6,706 nt of DNA from RYN-433 sp036558265 (GTDB lineage Bacteria > Planctomycetota > Phycisphaerae > Tepidisphaerales > Tepidisphaeraceae). The stretch's first letter is position 1, and each line of letters opens with the position of its first letter. Both the position numbers and the translations under genes were made by a program. The stretch spans positions 1 through 6,706 of the forward strand of contig DATBFY010000338.1 of assembly GCA_036558265.1 (NCBI GenBank). Direction: 5' to 3'. Below, one piece after another: positions 4,970-6,706 of the stretch. Under the pieces are notes generated by a model, which saw only the letters and a list, made by a program, of their open reading frames with translations, was not told the DNA's origin and did not search any database.

Positions 4970-5818
4970 TCATGCTGCCGCGACGTTGCCGGGCAACCGG
5001 TTCTTCACGTACTCGATGCACTTGGCGATCGTCTCCGCGGGCATGTCCTCCCACGTGTCCACCTGGGCCTTGCTGAACCACTTGTCCACCAGGCCCTCGG
5101 GCAGGCGCACGACGTGCAGCAGCTCCTTGAGCTCGCGAACCTGCTCGGGGCTCGCCAGCGCGATCTGCTGGGCCTCGCGCTCCAGGATGCTCGCGTCGTA
5201 ACGCTTCTTGATCGCGTCGTACGACCACTCGAACACGTCCTCGTCCGGGAACGTCTCGATCCGCGTCTTGGCGACCTTGGCCATCCGCTTCTTCCCGCGC
5301 TTGCCCAGCTCCACCACCAGGTCGAACCAGTAGTCGAGCTGCCGCCACCCGTCGAACGTGTACCCCAGCTTGCGGAAGTTCTCGCCGTACTCGGCCTTGG
5401 CGTGGGCGGTGACGATCACGTTCATGTCCAGGTTCATGATCAGGTTGGCCAGCCGCTTCATCGTCTTGTTGGCGGCCCCGAAGTGCCGGCCGAAGTCCGC
5501 GCCGACCTGCGTCTCGCACTTGTCCAGGAGGTCGTTGAAGATCGGCGTGATCGGGTCGATGACCAGCGTGCGGAAGTCGTGCCGCTCGGTCAGGAGGGCT
5601 TTGACCTCCTGCACGACCTCGTTGATGTCGGTCGTCTGGAACACGGCCGACCCGCTCGACGTGATGAGCTTGTCGTAGTTCTCCGCGCCCCGCTCGCCGT
5701 CGATGATGTAAGAGTTGGGGAACTGAATCGCGGCCGTCGTCTTGCCGACCCCCGCCGGCCCGAACATGAACAACTTGAGGCGCTTGGTAACCGCCTCGGG
5801 CTTCCTTGCACGCAGCAT
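4970..5818 (-). CDS. RecA-fold ATPase of phage type (AAA_24 / Sak4-like)
   Basis: A 282-aa nucleotide-binding protein. Walker A is GPAGVGKT at 20-27 (Lys26, Thr27), followed by AAIQFPNSYIIDGERGAENY. Walker B is TLVID at 84-88 (Asp88). A sensor-like strand NVIVTAHAK lies at 133-141. This arrangement fits the phage AAA_24 nucleotide-binding proteins and the Sak4 group, RecA-core single-strand annealing ATPases that work with an SSB. After the core, residues about 222-275 form a separate helical segment (SPEQVRELKELL ... TWEDMPAETIAKCIEYV) resembling the small helical domain often seen at the C-terminus of phage recombination proteins; that likeness is from memory. The next gene on the strand is ssb, which supports a recombination or repair role. 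The start at ATG 5818 is fixed by GGAGA at 5826-5830. Alternatives are a general P-loop protein of unknown target, or a domesticated prophage gene. Confidence 0.88.
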   Translation of the reverse strand: MLRARKPEAVTKRLKLFMFGPAGVGKTTAAIQFPNSYIIDGERGAENYDKLITSSGSAVFQTTDINEVVQEVKALLTERHDFRTLVIDPITPIFNDLLDKCETQVGADFGRHFGAANKTMKRLANLIMNLDMNVIVTAHAKAEYGENFRKLGYTFDGWRQLDYWFDLVVELGKRGKKRMAKVAKTRIETFPDEDVFEWSYDAIKKRYDASILEREAQQIALASPEQVRELKELLHVVRLPEGLVDKWFSKAQVDTWEDMPAETIAKCIEYVKNRLPGNVAAA

Positions 5819-5831
5819 GGATCTATCTCCA
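5815..5831 (-). promoter_or_regulatory. Ribosome-binding/start block of the ATPase gene (copy of the ssb block)
   Basis: The plus-strand sequence GCATGGATCTATCTCCA is identical to 4839-4855. On the minus strand it provides GGAGA seven bases upstream of ATG 5818. Confidence 0.75.
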
Positions 5832-5906
5832 ATGCCCCGGTGAATGTCAGAAGGTGGGAAGGTCCAACCGGGCTCGATCCTTCTCGCCTTGGAGCCAGTA
5901 TTGTTA

Positions 5907-5936
5907 GGTATACGTTCGGACGCCCCACTTGTTCAA
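5907..5936 (-). promoter_or_regulatory. Candidate sigma70-type promoter of the ATPase-ssb unit
   Basis: On the minus strand TTGAAC (5931-5936) and TATACC (5907-5912) are 18 nt apart and each match the -35/-10 consensus at four of six positions. Transcription would begin near 5900, giving a leader of about 80 nt before ATG 5818. The -10 box overlaps the left copy of the TGTTAGGTA direct repeat, a possible operator arrangement. The match is modest. Confidence 0.4.
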
Positions 5937-6142
5937 GAGGAATTTAACTTTTTATCGGACGATGTTAGGTAAGGCAGCTGCATCCAAAGTTCTCTAAAAG
6001 ACTTACATTTCGCGCTTGGCCACAAAATTTTTCCGCCTTGTCTCCCAAGCCGGGGCAGTGTGTTGGAAGCTTTGCGACCAGACGTCCGGCCCCGGATCTG
6101 ACCCGTGGAGACTCGCCCCTCGCGACCCGATCCCTTCACGTG

Positions 6143-6148
6143 TATGAT
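6143..6148 (+). promoter_or_regulatory. Candidate -10 box of xseB, possibly leaderless
   Basis: TATGAT matches the -10 consensus at five of six positions and lies 11 nt before the xseB ATG, which would put the transcript start almost at the start codon. No Shine-Dalgarno is present between it and the ATG. I see no good -35 box. Confidence 0.35.
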
Positions 6149-6159
6149 CCTTCCCGCGC

Positions 6160-6432
6160 ATGGCCAGGAAGAACCAGACCCCCCCAAAGAGCTTCGAGGA
6201 CGCCGTCGCCGAGCTCGAGCAGATCCTCGCGCGCATTGAAAGCGGCGAGCTGGGCCTCGAGGAAACGCTGCTCCAATACGAGCGCGGCAACTTCCTGATC
6301 CAGCATTGCCGCGACGTGCTCAACGCCGCCGAAAAGCAGATCGAGGTGATCTCGAAAGGTCCCGACGGCGCCCCGGTCAGCCGCTCGCTGGACGCCTCGG
6401 AAGAGCCCTCGACACTTGAAAATCCCGCCTGA
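6160..6432 (+). CDS. xseB: Exodeoxyribonuclease VII small subunit
   Basis: A 90-aa protein matching XseB, the small subunit that joins XseA to form exonuclease VII, which degrades single-stranded DNA in both directions into acid-soluble oligonucleotides. The family core spans about 12-66: FEDAVAELEQILARIESGEL, then LEETLLQYERG and a long helix ending LNAAEKQIEVI. It folds as two antiparallel helices. The Ser/Pro-rich tail (67-90) is variable. Length is slightly above the usual 70-85 residues. The ATG at 6160 has no Shine-Dalgarno (preceding bases CCTTCCCGCGC), so initiation may be leaderless. The large-subunit gene xseA is not in the window and must lie elsewhere. The next gene starts 2 nt after the stop, the common xseB-ispA arrangement. 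Confidence 0.95.
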   Translation: MARKNQTPPKSFEDAVAELEQILARIESGELGLEETLLQYERGNFLIQHCRDVLNAAEKQIEVISKGPDGAPVSRSLDASEEPSTLENPA

Positions 6433-6434
6433 AC

Positions 6435-6706
6435 ATGGACGACGCCCTGACGATCCTGAAGCGACACGGCTCGACCACCGAAGCCTACCTCCGCGATGCC
6501 CTCAAGCGCCAGCAAGGCGCCCCCAACCCACTCCTGGAGGCGATGGACTACAGCCTGATGGCCGGTGGCAAGCGGCTCAGACCCACATTGGTCCTCGAAA
6601 GCGCCATCGCCTGTGGCGGTGACGTGAACCGCTCCGCCATCTCCGCTGCCGGAGCAATTGAGCTGATTCACACCTTCAGCCTCGTCCACGACGACCTGCC
6701 CGCGAT
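6435..6706 (+). CDS. ispA: Farnesyl/geranylgeranyl diphosphate synthase, 5' part
   Basis: The window ends inside this gene; 90 complete codons are visible of an expected roughly 290-300. It is a trans-isoprenyl diphosphate synthase, which adds isopentenyl diphosphate to allylic diphosphates to make the precursors of quinones, carotenoids, hopanoids and undecaprenyl phosphate. Visible hallmarks are MAGGKRLRP (42-50), the substrate-binding region, and IELIHTFSLVHDDLPA (75-90), containing the start of the first Asp-rich motif DDxxMD (Asp86, Asp87) that binds magnesium and diphosphate. The start at ATG 6435 is 2 nt after the xseB stop, with no clear Shine-Dalgarno, so translation is probably coupled. 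The xseB-ispA pairing favours a short-chain (C15 or C20) enzyme. The residues that decide chain length lie at and just upstream of the Asp-rich motif, and the product cannot be settled from this fragment. Confidence 0.94.
   Translation, partial: MDDALTILKRHGSTTEAYLRDALKRQQGAPNPLLEAMDYSLMAGGKRLRPTLVLESAIACGGDVNRSAISAAGAIELIHTFSLVHDDLPA

Larger units (their letters stand above)
5819..6159. other. Divergent intergenic region with an A+T-rich patch
   Basis: This 341-nt gap separates the minus-strand ATPase-ssb unit from the plus-strand xseB-ispA unit. About 5900-6035 is visibly richer in A and T than the rest of the window (for example AATTTAACTTTTTAT at 5941-5955 and ACAAAATTTTT at 6022-6032). 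It contains a 9-bp direct repeat TGTTAGGTA (5902-5910 and 5963-5971), a candidate minus-strand promoter and, near the right edge, a TATGAT box. A 6-bp stem, CCCGGT (5836-5841) with ACCGGG (5867-5872), falls in the ATPase leader. I see no gene or canonical tRNA. Confidence 0.55.

Noticed and set aside
5845..5900. tRNA-like sequence (CTCGATCC ... GGAGCCA, or GGATCGAGCCC on the minus strand)
   Set aside because: No T-arm stem, anticodon arm or 7-bp acceptor stem can be formed in either orientation.
4970..5947. Long open frames opposite and out of frame with the ATPase gene
   Set aside because: They are shadows; only the minus-strand frame 5818-4970 has Walker motifs and a ribosome-binding site.
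6003..6689. Minus-strand open frame across xseB and ispA
   Set aside because: It is antisense to two clearly identified genes and shows no domain of its own.

Overview
The window looks like chromosomal DNA of a planctomycete, most likely of the Phycisphaerae type. Three things suggest this: G+C-rich coding sequence, a secreted enzyme ending in a PEP-CTERM sorting tail, and two small membrane proteins ending in the zinc ribbon CPxCGYDLRATP...CPECG, which I associate with that group. The assignment is inferred from motifs, not from a database search.

Layout: (1) 1-202 holds an open frame entering from the left edge (stop at 157-159) and a strong hairpin, read on the minus strand as the terminator of the next gene. 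(2) 203-1729, minus: a secreted PQQ-dependent glucose/sorbosone dehydrogenase-like protein with signal peptide and PEP-CTERM tail. (3) 1730-2199 has no convincing gene. It contains a 93-bp palindromic repeat of a dispersed intergenic type and an 11-bp inverted repeat next to the following gene. (4) 2200-3996, plus: a tight three-gene cluster of a HEAT-repeat protein, a two-TM zinc-ribbon protein (GTGA overlap) and a second, smaller paralogous zinc-ribbon protein (1-nt gap). (5) 3997-4308 has no gene. It contains an 8-bp tandem repeat and a minus-strand terminator hairpin. (6) 4309-5818, minus: ssb preceded by a RecA-fold (AAA_24/Sak4-like) ATPase. Both start from an identical 17-nt ribosome-binding/start block and are separated by a large inverted repeat built of ACGAAG units. 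(7) 5819-6159 is a divergent intergenic region with an A+T-rich patch, a candidate minus-strand promoter and a 9-bp direct repeat. (8) 6160-6706, plus: xseB (exonuclease VII small subunit) followed 2 nt later by the 5' part of a farnesyl/geranylgeranyl diphosphate synthase gene.

The most coherent functional unit is the ATPase + SSB pair. Phage recombination cassettes often combine a Sak4-type single-strand annealing ATPase with an SSB, so this pair could be a domesticated phage module or a prophage relic inside otherwise ordinary chromosome. The HEAT/zinc-ribbon cluster has no assignable function. I did not find a clear new defence or mobile system. The most unusual material is the set of intergenic repeats and the duplicated translation-start block.
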